DNA of 64,000 nucleotides, from the NCBI RefSeq assembly GCF_014284235.1, contig NZ_JACOGD010000007.1, positions 1 through 64,000 on the forward strand. The letters run 5' to 3'. Below, one piece after another: positions 17,654 to 25,912 of this stretch (position 1 is its first letter; each line of letters starts with the position of its first letter). A model generated the notes under the pieces. The model saw only the letters and a program-made list of their open reading frames with translations. It was not told where the DNA came from and searched no databases. The translations under genes and the position numbers were made by a program. Origin of the DNA: Cognatundibacterium curvum (GTDB lineage Bacteria; Pseudomonadota; Gammaproteobacteria; Burkholderiales; Burkholderiaceae_D).

Positions 17654-18301
17654 ATGACTGAACACGCAGCTATTAAATTGTTGATCGTTGACGACCATCC
17701 GGTAGTCCGCGAAGGGATCAAAAGCATAGTCGCTGCCACCAACGATATTGCAGTTGCCGGTGAATCAGCCTCAGGGCTGGATGCTATCCGCCTGTCACGA
17801 CAACTTGATTACAAGGTCATGTTACTCGATATCGCACTGTCTGATAAAAACGGTATCGAAGTACTCAAGCAAATTAAGTCTGAAAAGCCCGATGTGCAGG
17901 TATTGATGTTTTCCATCCACAAAGAAGAGCAGTATGCCATCCGCTCGCTCAAGGCCGGAGCAGCTGGCTATCTTAACAAGCAATGCGCCACCACGGAGCT
18001 GCTGCAAGCCATACGTCAGGTCGCGAACGGACTGAAATACATTACGCCTCAACTGGCCCAGGAACTGGCCAATAACCTGAATCAGGAACACGAAGACGCG
18101 CTGCATAAAACCTTGTCAGACCGGGAATTTCAGACGCTAACCATGATCGCTTCCGGAAAATCGGTCAGTGATATTGCCAAAGACTTATCTTTGTCTGTAA
18201 AAACCATCAGTGAATATCGTTCAAGGATTTTGTTGAAGATGAAATTGCGGCACAATGCGGAGTTAACTCACTACGCGATTAAAAATCAACTGGTTGAGTA
18301 A
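17654..18301 (+). CDS. LuxR/NarL-family response regulator
   Basis: A 215-residue two-domain regulator. The receiver domain (1-125) has the acidic pair D13-D14, phosphoacceptor D59 in MLLDIALSDKNG, and the conserved K109 in GAAGYLNKQ. The DNA-binding domain (about 148-210) is a LuxR-type helix-turn-helix with LSDREFQTLTMIASGKSVSDIAKDLSLSVKTISEYRSRI. No histidine kinase is adjacent, so the cognate sensor is elsewhere. The diguanylate cyclase gene starts 118 bases downstream on the same strand, and the two could be co-transcribed. Family is secure; signal and targets are unknown. Confidence 0.92.
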   Translation: MTEHAAIKLLIVDDHPVVREGIKSIVAATNDIAVAGESASGLDAIRLSRQLDYKVMLLDIALSDKNGIEVLKQIKSEKPDVQVLMFSIHKEEQYAIRSLKAGAAGYLNKQCATTELLQAIRQVANGLKYITPQLAQELANNLNQEHEDALHKTLSDREFQTLTMIASGKSVSDIAKDLSLSVKTISEYRSRILLKMKLRHNAELTHYAIKNQLVE

Positions 18302-18419
18302 TACTGCCAGACCCTGCGCGTTCATGCCGCCTGCCCTGATTGGCCTGTGCCAATCAGGCTTTGCCAATTGATAAGCCGGCTCGCAGGCAACCTGGTCATC
18401 CGCGTGTAGATGGGGCAAT

Positions 18420-20090
18420 ATGTCAACAAAAAATAATAATCCGCAATTCAAAACGCCAACTGATATCGCACGTGAGACATTTCGCCAGCTTGCGATACAG
18501 AGGATTGCGCCAACCCCGGATGCCTATAGTCAGTTGTACCATGAAATTGCCGGTACAGAAGCACCTGCTGCTCAGCCCAAACCTGCTTCACCTGCAGAAA
18601 TCAGCGCCGCCACACCAGATGCTGGCATTGAACATGCCAAAAAGTTGCTCAGCAGCTTTGCCGATTATTTGCAAAATTCTCAAAGTGACTACACGATTTA
18701 CGGTCAACGTCTGAGCCGTGCGGTCAGCAATGACAACTGGGAAGCTTACGAGCGCGAGTTACGTGCTGTCACCGAGCGCATGACCACCAAACCTGCACCG
18801 CAAATCAGCCTGGTTGACGATCCCTTACCCGCGCCAGCAACAGTTGCAAGCAACATTCCACTGGTGGATGAAGTTACCGTTGCGGATAATCGCCCTAAAC
18901 TGCTGAAAGACTTGCTATACCGCACCCTGACGCTGGCCTTGAGTTCACTGCTCAAACCCAATCCACCGCTGGCCAATGAATCCGATGCGCTGGGACTGGC
19001 GGTGCGCGATGCAGAAACTGAAAACGAACTGAATCAGATTGGGGCAAGACTCAAACATCTGTGTTTCCAGATCGAACTGCAAAGTGGTGATACAGCAGAA
19101 CAACAGGAATTATTGCTGCGTCTATTCGACCTGCTGTTGACTAACATTCATGACTTGCTGGATAACGATAACTGGTTGCGTGGACAGATAGAAGTGGTAC
19201 AGAATCTGATTGCAGGTCCGATAGATCATCGCGCCTTACAGGAAGCAACCCGCAGCCTGAAAGATGTCATCTACAAACAAGGCAGTCTGAAGAACAGCAT
19301 CGCCGAGTCGAAATCCTCAGTCAAGAACATGATGGCTGCATTTATCGACCGTTTATCAGCGATGGCAGAAAGTACTGGCGCCTATCAGAACAAGATGGAT
19401 CTGTATGCAAGTCAGATCAGCAATGCCAGGTCTTCAAATGAAGTGACCGGCGTGATCGGCCAGATTTTACTGGAAACTAAAGCAGTCCAGAGCGAAACCC
19501 TGCGCTCGCGCGACATCATCGTCGCGGCACAAAAAGAAGTCGAAGAGGCAGAGGCAAAAATCAAGGATTTGGAAAGCAAACTCGCACATATGAGTGAACT
19601 GGTGCGTGAAGATCAGCTCACCGGCAGCCTGAACCGTCGCGGCATGGATGATATTTTTGAGCGCGAAGCCGATCGTGCTGACCGTCGCAACGCACCACTC
19701 TGCGTTGCCCTGCTCGATCTGGATAATTTCAAAAAGCTGAATGACACACATGGCCATGCTGCTGGCGATGAGGCATTGGTACATCTGGTACGTATCGTAA
19801 AACAAACCCTGCGTTCGATTGATGTCATCGCGCGTTATGGTGGCGAAGAGTTCGTCATCATCATGCCAGAAACAGAAATTGAAGAAGCAGCTCAGGCGAT
19901 GACGCGTGTACAACGCGAACTGACCAAACACTTCTTTACTTCCAACGATCAAAGACTGTTCATTACGTTCTCTGCGGGTGTGGCATTGCGTGGCTTACGT
20001 GAACCTCAGGAACAGGTCATTAAACGCGCAGACAAAGCCATGTATGAAGCAAAACAGACTGGCAAAAACCGGGTGGTGAAAGCAAGCTGA
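18420..20090 (+). CDS. GGDEF-domain diguanylate cyclase
   Basis: A 556-residue protein making the second messenger c-di-GMP. The C-terminal GGDEF domain (about 395-556) has an intact active motif GGEEF at residues 474-478. An RxxD inhibitory site (R465-S-I-D468) sits exactly five residues before it, so product feedback is likely. The long N-terminal region (1-390) has no membrane helices and is largely helical, with coiled-coil character just before the catalytic domain (AAQKEVEEAEAKIKDLESK); coiled coils usually transmit dimerisation signals here. The neighbouring response regulator and the PilZ/YcgR protein at 35302 make motility or biofilm control plausible. Specific role unknown. Confidence 0.93.
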   Translation: MSTKNNNPQFKTPTDIARETFRQLAIQRIAPTPDAYSQLYHEIAGTEAPAAQPKPASPAEISAATPDAGIEHAKKLLSSFADYLQNSQSDYTIYGQRLSRAVSNDNWEAYERELRAVTERMTTKPAPQISLVDDPLPAPATVASNIPLVDEVTVADNRPKLLKDLLYRTLTLALSSLLKPNPPLANESDALGLAVRDAETENELNQIGARLKHLCFQIELQSGDTAEQQELLLRLFDLLLTNIHDLLDNDNWLRGQIEVVQNLIAGPIDHRALQEATRSLKDVIYKQGSLKNSIAESKSSVKNMMAAFIDRLSAMAESTGAYQNKMDLYASQISNARSSNEVTGVIGQILLETKAVQSETLRSRDIIVAAQKEVEEAEAKIKDLESKLAHMSELVREDQLTGSLNRRGMDDIFEREADRADRRNAPLCVALLDLDNFKKLNDTHGHAAGDEALVHLVRIVKQTLRSIDVIARYGGEEFVIIMPETEIEEAAQAMTRVQRELTKHFFTSNDQRLFITFSAGVALRGLREPQEQVIKRADKAMYEAKQTGKNRVVKAS

Positions 20091-20246
20091 AGCAGCACTT
20101 CGGGCAAGCTTGCTGTTTTTGTGGTTTGCCCGAAAACTTATCGCTTAACACGGCGTGCCTGGCAGATGTCAGTTACAAACAAAGTTAGCAATGCAAAATG
20201 AAATTTCCGCAGCCCCCATTTTCTTGCAGTATCACATTGAGAGATA

Positions 20247-20900
20247 CTACAGCCTGAAAATATCAGCCAGAATATTCTTTTCATTAGCACGCACCTCCAG
20301 CTTGCCTTTTTCTCCCGTAAATACCAGACAATCACCCGGCGTTTCCTGATTAATGATGCTGGTTCCCTGGCTGATCACGCTGTTTTTTCTGACCAGACTA
20401 CGTCCTATCACCGCCGTATTCGGATACAGGATCACTCCCTCTTGCAGCACTGGGGCGACACCGTGGTTTTTCCCTACTGTTGAATTTTGATACAAGACCA
20501 GATAATTCGCGTAGCTTGCCTTCGCCAGCACAATACCAACGGAATGACCGATAAAGAAAATTTCCGGCAATTCGATCTCATAAAAACAGTCGATGCCATT
20601 GAGCGACTTATTCAAATAAAACAGCTTGGTGCACAGCTGTTTATCCTGCCGGTTACGCCATATGGTATTCGACAAAAAATATAAAAAAATCGTGTACTGA
20701 CTGGAATGCAGGTAGTCGAATTCGCCTGGTCTCCACATCCTGACTGCATTGATACACACCTCCAGACGCGCCAGCGCCTGATCCAGATCTTTGTCTATTC
20801 TGACCGACAAGTCCTGCTGACCATCTGGAAAAAAATGTTCCAGCTGTCGCACCAGATATTTCATTAAACCGCTGCGCTCCATACCCGGCAGACTGATCAT
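20247..20900 (-). CDS. Left-handed beta-helix (hexapeptide) acyltransferase, serine acetyltransferase-like
   Basis: A 217-residue protein, last gene of the sugar operon. Residues 1-105 are helical (similar to the N-terminal domain of serine acetyltransferases). The second half shows hexapeptide-type turns: IGHSVGIVLAKA, NSTVGKNHGVAPVLQEGVILYPNTAVIG, VRKNSVISQGT. The histidine in FFIGHSVG takes the place of the catalytic histidine of the CysE family. The start ATG at 20900 overlaps the stop of the preceding epimerase gene (ATGA). It is distinct from the true cysE at 49748. In this context it most probably acetylates the sugar or a sugar nucleotide; that is inference. Confidence 0.75.
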   Translation of the reverse strand: MISLPGMERSGLMKYLVRQLEHFFPDGQQDLSVRIDKDLDQALARLEVCINAVRMWRPGEFDYLHSSQYTIFLYFLSNTIWRNRQDKQLCTKLFYLNKSLNGIDCFYEIELPEIFFIGHSVGIVLAKASYANYLVLYQNSTVGKNHGVAPVLQEGVILYPNTAVIGRSLVRKNSVISQGTSIINQETPGDCLVFTGEKGKLEVRANEKNILADIFRL

Positions 20901-21736
20901 ATTTTTCCTTTCAACATAGACGGTAACTGTTCGCATACACTGCTTGCAGTCCACCCGAATTCATCAAGCATCTTTGCTACTGAAATCTGCCCGGGCGGCA
21001 CATATGCCTCACTATTGGCAATCGTGGCTGCTATCGTAACGCCTGTGATCTCCGTAATAGCATCAAACAATGCAGCATTACTGGTATTGGTACCGCTGGC
21101 GACGTTATAAATCCCACCCGTTTCCGACCCGGCCAAATGCAGCAATGCGGATACCACATCATCGATCACCACATAATCACGTACAAACTGGCGCGAAGAC
21201 TCGATACGCAGCGGCTCACTAACTGGCTGCTGCACGACTTTCTGCAGCAGAGTTGCGAGAAAACCCTCTGCATCCAGATCCTGGCTAACCACGCAGGATA
21301 AACGCGCAACGCTGGCCTTGTTTTTTCCAAGTTGTAAACACAGGGACTCGCCCAATGCTTTGGACAAATCAAACAAGTGACGTGGATGATGCGGGTTCAG
21401 TTGCAAAGCATCGGATTCTGCTAACAAACCTGCTGCAGACTGGTCATACAAGCGGGTCGAGGACAGATACACCAGCTTACGGAATACACCCGCATGCAGT
21501 ATCTGATTGAGGCAACTGACATGGGCATCCACACAATCAAACCCGCGCTGCGCGAAATCGGCTGTCACACCGGCACAATAAAACACTGTACCCAAATCGA
21601 GACGCAACAAACCAGGATCATTTTTCTCCGGTATCCAGCAATCCCAGCCATCTGCCACCAATCGGCGATGCAGATGCTGACCGATGAAGCCATGCCCGCC
21701 GACCAGAGTCGCAACCCGCTTTGATGTATTGCCCAT
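20897..21736 (-). CDS. NAD-dependent epimerase/dehydratase (SDR) of the sugar operon, probable 4-ketoreductase
   Basis: A 279-residue extended short-chain dehydrogenase. The N-terminal Rossmann motif is GGHGFIG (residues 13-19) and the active-site strand gives YLSSTRLYD. The catalytic tyrosine of YxxxK appears to be replaced: the matching stretch reads LFDLSK, so F122 stands where Tyr is expected while K126 is kept. In related clusters an SDR at this position reduces the 4-keto group of the C-methylated CDP-sugar. The substitution could mean altered chemistry or a shifted tyrosine (Y97 in STRLYD is near). It is separated by 44 bases from the acyltransferase upstream. Confidence 0.78.
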   Translation of the reverse strand: MGNTSKRVATLVGGHGFIGQHLHRRLVADGWDCWIPEKNDPGLLRLDLGTVFYCAGVTADFAQRGFDCVDAHVSCLNQILHAGVFRKLVYLSSTRLYDQSAAGLLAESDALQLNPHHPRHLFDLSKALGESLCLQLGKNKASVARLSCVVSQDLDAEGFLATLLQKVVQQPVSEPLRIESSRQFVRDYVVIDDVVSALLHLAGSETGGIYNVASGTNTSNAALFDAITEITGVTIAATIANSEAYVPPGQISVAKMLDEFGWTASSVCEQLPSMLKGKI

Positions 21737-21780
21737 GTGTTCGCATCCTTTCTGCCAGTTCTGTCAGGCCTCAGTCCTGA

Positions 21781-22278
21781 TTACGCCTGCACACCACGCT
21801 CACCCAATTGCCGCAATGGGTTCCCGCCCTGTATCGTGTAGGCTGGCACCTCGCCACGCACGACCGAACCGGCGGCAATCACGCAGCCCCGGCGCAGCAC
21901 TGCACCATCAAGCAAGACACAATTCGCGCCTATCCACACGTCATCCTCAATCACAATGCCACCTTTGCTGGGCAAAAAGCCCTGCTGATTAATTCGGACA
22001 TCGCGCGCCATATAAGCATGATTCACAGGCGCGAAAGTGCAATTCGCAGCGATCGCCACATCGGCGCCAATACGGATGCCATTGCCGGTATACAGCACAC
22101 AACCGGAATTGATCACACTGCGCTCACCGATCAACAGATCGCCACTGCCGCCCGCCGGTTTAATTTTGACAAAACTATCGATCACGGCGCGGGCAGCAAG
22201 TACGATACGGCTTCCTCTGACGGAATCTTCAATATCCGCCAGACGGGAAACCACAGCATCGGGATGAATTTCTATCAT
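21781..22278 (-). CDS. Hexapeptide-repeat acyltransferase
   Basis: A 165-residue left-handed beta-helix protein built almost wholly of hexapeptide turns (for example GDLLIGERSVINSGCVLYTGNGIRIGADVAIAANC, then GGIVIEDDVWIGANCVLLDGAVLRRGCVIAAGSVV). NHAY holds the likely catalytic histidine of the maltose/galactoside O-acetyltransferase and sugar N-acetyltransferase group. It starts 10 bases after the methyltransferase stop. Probably O- or N-acetylates the glycan made by this operon. No aminotransferase is present, so O-acetylation is more likely than N-acetylation, but this is inference. Confidence 0.82.
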   Translation of the reverse strand: MIEIHPDAVVSRLADIEDSVRGSRIVLAARAVIDSFVKIKPAGGSGDLLIGERSVINSGCVLYTGNGIRIGADVAIAANCTFAPVNHAYMARDVRINQQGFLPSKGGIVIEDDVWIGANCVLLDGAVLRRGCVIAAGSVVRGEVPAYTIQGGNPLRQLGERGVQA

Positions 22279-22288
22279 AGGCAGCCTC

Positions 22289-23515
22289 TTACACTATCTT
22301 CCATTCAGGAATCGCAAACACCAGGCGACCGCCCCAGTTGCGTATCATGTGTAAATCCGCACTGATTTCCTGCTCCAGATTCCAGGGCAATACCAACACA
22401 AAATCCGGCTGGTCTTGGATCAGATGATCCACATGGACGATAGGAATCCGGCTGCCCGGCATGCATTTCCCTTGCTTATGCGGATTGATATCCACTACAT
22501 AGGACAGTAAATCGGCCCGTACACCAGCAAAATTGAGCAAGGTATTGCCTTTAGCCGCTGCACCATAGGCAGCAACTTTCAGACCTTGCTCACGACTGGC
22601 AAGCAAAAATTTAAGTAAGGCATATTTAGTTTGCTGAGCACGCTGTTGCGCATTGCGGTAGAAAGTCAGGCTATCGACGCCAGCTTCCCGCTCTTTCAGT
22701 AACAAAGCATCTACCCGCCCACTGCGCTCACGTTGGCCGGTATCTGAACGCTGCGCCAGCACACGCAAACTACCACCGTGGGTAGTCAGCTGCTCCACGT
22801 CAAAAACACTTAAGCCCTGACTATTGAAAATACGCTCTACCGCCAATAAGGAGAGATAAGAAAAATGCTCGTGGTAAGCCGTGTCAAACTGATTCAGGTT
22901 CACCATATTCAGCAAATGAGGAAACTCAAAACTGGCTACCCCATGAGGCTTGAGCAAGGTCGCAAATCCAGCCACAAAATCATTCATATCCGGCACATGC
23001 GCCAGCACATTATTTGCCACCGTCAGATCCGCTGATTTCCCTTCTGCAGCCAACTGCTTTGCCAGTGTCAGTCCAAAAAACTCTTCACGTATCGCCAGCC
23101 CTTTGTCACGCGCAGCAGCAGCCGTACTGGCGGTCGGCTCTATACCCAGACAAGGAATCCCCGCCTGCTGTACATACTGCAGCAGATAGCCATCATTAGC
23201 TGCCACCTCAACCACATGACTGTCTGCATTCAGTCCCAGACGCTGCTGCATATCCTGCACAAAACGCTTTGCATGCGCCAGCCAGCTCGACGAGCAAGAG
23301 CTGAAATACGCGTAATCGGCATCAAACAGATTTTCACGGCCAGTGAAGTCCAGGGTTTGTACCAGCCAGCACTGTTCACACACCATGAGCTTGAGAGGCA
23401 ACCAGGTCTCGGCCTGCTGCAACTGCTGCGCAGACAAATAGGCATTCGAAGGAGGTGCACTACCGAGATCGAGAAAAGTATGCGTTAAAGCCTGGCCACA
23501 GTGTCGGCAATTCAT
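22289..23515 (-). CDS. NDP-sugar C-methyltransferase (SAM-dependent, TylC3-like)
   Basis: A 408-residue methyltransferase with the three-part build of sugar C-methyltransferases: an N-terminal zinc-binding domain (C3xxC6 and C46xxC49, CRHC and CEQC), a SAM-binding core with VVEVAANDGYLLQYV followed by the acidic GIEP, and a C-terminal Rossmann-like domain with YGAAAKGNTLLNF and VVDINPHKQGKCMPG. Enzymes of this family add a methyl group to C3 of 4-keto-6-deoxyhexoses, giving branched sugars. The ATG at 23515 overlaps the stop of the rfbC-like gene, and this start puts CRHC directly at the N-terminus as usual. The substrate is probably the CDP-4-keto-6-deoxyhexose made by the upstream enzymes. 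Confidence 0.87.
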   Translation of the reverse strand: MNCRHCGQALTHTFLDLGSAPPSNAYLSAQQLQQAETWLPLKLMVCEQCWLVQTLDFTGRENLFDADYAYFSSCSSSWLAHAKRFVQDMQQRLGLNADSHVVEVAANDGYLLQYVQQAGIPCLGIEPTASTAAAARDKGLAIREEFFGLTLAKQLAAEGKSADLTVANNVLAHVPDMNDFVAGFATLLKPHGVASFEFPHLLNMVNLNQFDTAYHEHFSYLSLLAVERIFNSQGLSVFDVEQLTTHGGSLRVLAQRSDTGQRERSGRVDALLLKEREAGVDSLTFYRNAQQRAQQTKYALLKFLLASREQGLKVAAYGAAAKGNTLLNFAGVRADLLSYVVDINPHKQGKCMPGSRIPIVHVDHLIQDQPDFVLVLPWNLEQEISADLHMIRNWGGRLVFAIPEWKIV

Positions 23516-24075
23516 CGCCCTACTCCCTGAAAATGTTGGTCTAAAAATGGAAATTGCTGATCGCGTTCTGATTGTCGGCCAATTGGCAATGGCCAATGGA
23601 TTTGCAAACGGGGATCTTGCACATGGATGCCGAATTCGCTATCCGGCGCATAAGCCTGGCTATGACAGTACAGCATTTCTACGTCATCGCTGAGTGTCTG
23701 AAAGCCATGCGCGAAGCCCTCTGGTATCAGATATGAACAGGCTTTTTCAGCAATCAGATGCACCGCATGCCAATGCAGGAAGGTGGATGAACCTAGACGC
23801 AAATCCACCGCCACATCCCAGACTTCACCACGCAGACAGGTAATCAGCTTCGCCTCAGCATGCGGTGCTAATTGCATATGCAATCCACGCACACTGCCTT
23901 TCTCTTTGGTATAGGTATGATTGATCTGCTGTACAGGCTCACGCCAGCCAAACAAGGCAAGTTCTTCAGCGCAGAACAGGCGTTGAAAATAACCGCGCTC
24001 ATCCCCCAGTGGCAGGCGCTGTATCAGATGTAAATCTCTGAGCGGGGTCTCTATCAATTCAAATCTCTGAGCCAT
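23512..24075 (-). CDS. rfbC: dTDP-4-dehydrorhamnose 3,5-epimerase-like protein
   Basis: A 187-residue cupin-fold epimerase of the RmlC/RfbC family, with DERGYFQR near the N-terminus, the catalytic-histidine strand SVRGLHMQ, and later WDVAVDLRLGS and IPEGFAHGFQTL. The neighbours supply CDP-4-keto-6-deoxyglucose rather than dTDP-sugars, and no rmlA, rmlB or rmlD is in the window, so it probably epimerises C3 and/or C5 of the CDP-linked intermediate. It follows rfbG after 11 bases. The symbol reflects the family, not a proven rhamnose role. Confidence 0.85.
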   Translation of the reverse strand: MAQRFELIETPLRDLHLIQRLPLGDERGYFQRLFCAEELALFGWREPVQQINHTYTKEKGSVRGLHMQLAPHAEAKLITCLRGEVWDVAVDLRLGSSTFLHWHAVHLIAEKACSYLIPEGFAHGFQTLSDDVEMLYCHSQAYAPDSEFGIHVQDPRLQIHWPLPIGRQSERDQQFPFLDQHFQGVGR

Positions 24076-24086
24076 GTCCTGTCCTT

Positions 24087-25157
24087 TCAGGCCTGCAAAA
24101 AATCCTGCAAATCGCGGTCACACAGCTGTGCCGCAGGCACACCTTGATAAAACTGCTGATACCAGGCCATGGTGCGCTGCACCGACTCGTCCAGTTGCCA
24201 ACGGCCGTAGATATTCAGTTCAGCTCTCGCCTTGGCAACATCCAAAGCCAGCAAGCCAGCTTCATGCGGACCTTCTGGCTGGGTCGCAAAACGCAGATCA
24301 CCATGACCAAATGCGGCATGCGCAGTCTGCACCACTTCCCGTACGCTAGCGGCACTGTCCGGTCCAAAATTCCAGGCATCTGCAAAGCGCGCATCAGCCC
24401 ACAGTGACTCCGCCAGGCACAGGTAAGCACACAGTGGCTCCAGCACATGCTGCCAGGGGCGTACTGCATCAGGACGCCGTATCAAGACTTCCTGCCCCAG
24501 TTGCCAGGCTTTGGCTGCATCGGGTAATAATCGGTCCTGCGACCAGTCACCGCCACCGATCACATTGCCCGCCCTTGCTGATGCAACGCGGATATCCATC
24601 TCTTGCAGAAAAGCGCTGCGGTAACTGGCAATCACCAGTTCACAGGCTGCTTTACTCGCACTGTAAGGATCATGCCCTCCTAACTCAGCAGTTTCAGGAT
24701 AAGACTGACCAGTCTCCAGATTTTTATACACTTTGTCAGTAGTGACCATGACACCAACCCGCACACCTGGCGTCAACCGCATCGCATCAAGCACATGCGC
24801 CGTTCCCATCACATTGCTGGACAAGGTTGCAAGCGGCGTCTGATACGCAGGTCTGACCAAGGCCTGGGCAGCCAGATGCAGCACAATTTCCGGCTGCGCT
24901 TGCCGGAAGCTGCGTTTGACCGTTTCGGCGTCACGGATATCTGTCAATTGATGACGGACACCCGATAATGACAGCGCTTCAAATAAGTTAGGTGTAGTGG
25001 CCGGAGCCAGCGCCAGCCCATGCACCTGCGCTCCCAGCGCAGACAACCAGTGTGCCAGCCAGGCCCCTTTAAAGCCGGTATGCCCGCTCAGTAAAACACG
25101 CTTACCCCGCCAAAACGCAGGGTCAGGCAGACGCGGTCTGGCTACCAGATTTTCCAT
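24087..25157 (-). CDS. rfbG: CDP-glucose 4,6-dehydratase
   Basis: A 356-residue extended SDR converting CDP-D-glucose to CDP-4-keto-6-deoxy-D-glucose, the entry to CDP-deoxysugars. It has [14 protein letters not shown] at the NAD-binding N-terminus, [11 protein letters not shown], and an intact YxxxK in [28 protein letters not shown] and [19 protein letters not shown] are characteristic of RfbG rather than RmlB. The start at ATG 25157 overlaps the rfbF stop by 16 bases; a longer form from 25178 is less likely. It acts directly after the cytidylyltransferase encoded upstream. Confidence 0.92.
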   Translation of the reverse strand: MENLVARPRLPDPAFWRGKRVLLSGHTGFKGAWLAHWLSALGAQVHGLALAPATTPNLFEALSLSGVRHQLTDIRDAETVKRSFRQAQPEIVLHLAAQALVRPAYQTPLATLSSNVMGTAHVLDAMRLTPGVRVGVMVTTDKVYKNLETGQSYPETAELGGHDPYSASKAACELVIASYRSAFLQEMDIRVASARAGNVIGGGDWSQDRLLPDAAKAWQLGQEVLIRRPDAVRPWQHVLEPLCAYLCLAESLWADARFADAWNFGPDSAASVREVVQTAHAAFGHGDLRFATQPEGPHEAGLLALDVAKARAELNIYGRWQLDESVQRTMAWYQQFYQGVPAAQLCDRDLQDFLQA

Positions 25158-25912
25158 GGCGCCCGTCCGGAATTCCACAATTCTTCCAGCATATTTTTTT
25201 CACGTAAGGTATCCATAGGCTGCCAGAAGCCACTGTGCTCGAAGGCCATCAGTTGCTGCTGACTGGCTAACTGATTCAGCGGATCGCTCTCCCAACTGCA
25301 GCTGTCATCTGGAATCAACTGCAACACTTCGGGCGACAATACAAAATAGCCGCCATTAATCCAGCCGCCATCGCCACGTGGTTTTTCTGTAAAACCTGCG
25401 ACCTGTGTACCCTGACGTTCCAGCGCACCATAACGTCCCGGCGGCAATACGGCAGTGACGGTGGCAGACTTACCGTGTTCACGGTGAAAGCGTATAGACT
25501 CGGCGATATTCACATCCGAGACACCATCACCATACGTAAAGCAAAATGCTTCCTCATCCTGTATGTAACGGGCCACCCGCTTCAAACGCCCGCCTGTCAT
25601 GGTTTCTTCACCGGTATCCACTAAGGTGACTTTCCAGGGTTCTGCATGCCGCTCATGCACTTCCATGCGATTGTTTTGCATATCGAAGGTCACATCCGAC
25701 ATATGCAGAAAGTAATTGGCGAAATACTCTTTGATCATGTAGCCCTTATAGCCACAGCAAATCACGAAATCATTCACGCCATGCGCGGAATAGCTTTTCA
25801 TGATGTGCCACAAAATAGGGTGACCGCCAATTTCTATCATGGGCTTAGGCCGCAAATGGGTCTCTTCAGAAATCCGGGTACCGAGGCCACCCGCCAAAAT
25901 CACCGCTTTCAT
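25142..25912 (-). CDS. rfbF: Glucose-1-phosphate cytidylyltransferase
   Basis: A 256-residue nucleotidyltransferase making CDP-glucose from CTP and glucose-1-phosphate. The signature [22 protein letters not shown] opens the protein (residues 8-29), followed by [10 protein letters not shown] for metal and nucleotide binding and [12 protein letters not shown]. The GTRISEET form separates RfbF from the dTTP-using RmlA. The start overlaps the stop of the TPR glycosyltransferase gene (ATGA), placing it second in the operon. Confidence 0.94.
   Translation of the reverse strand: MKAVILAGGLGTRISEETHLRPKPMIEIGGHPILWHIMKSYSAHGVNDFVICCGYKGYMIKEYFANYFLHMSDVTFDMQNNRMEVHERHAEPWKVTLVDTGEETMTGGRLKRVARYIQDEEAFCFTYGDGVSDVNIAESIRFHREHGKSATVTAVLPPGRYGALERQGTQVAGFTEKPRGDGGWINGGYFVLSPEVLQLIPDDSCSWESDPLNQLASQQQLMAFEHSGFWQPMDTLREKNMLEELWNSGRAPWKIW

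Noticed and set aside
20099-20134. Terminator after the diguanylate cyclase gene
   Set aside because: TTCGGGCAA/TTGCCCGAA form a 9-bp stem, but the loop is 18 bases and no T-tract follows.
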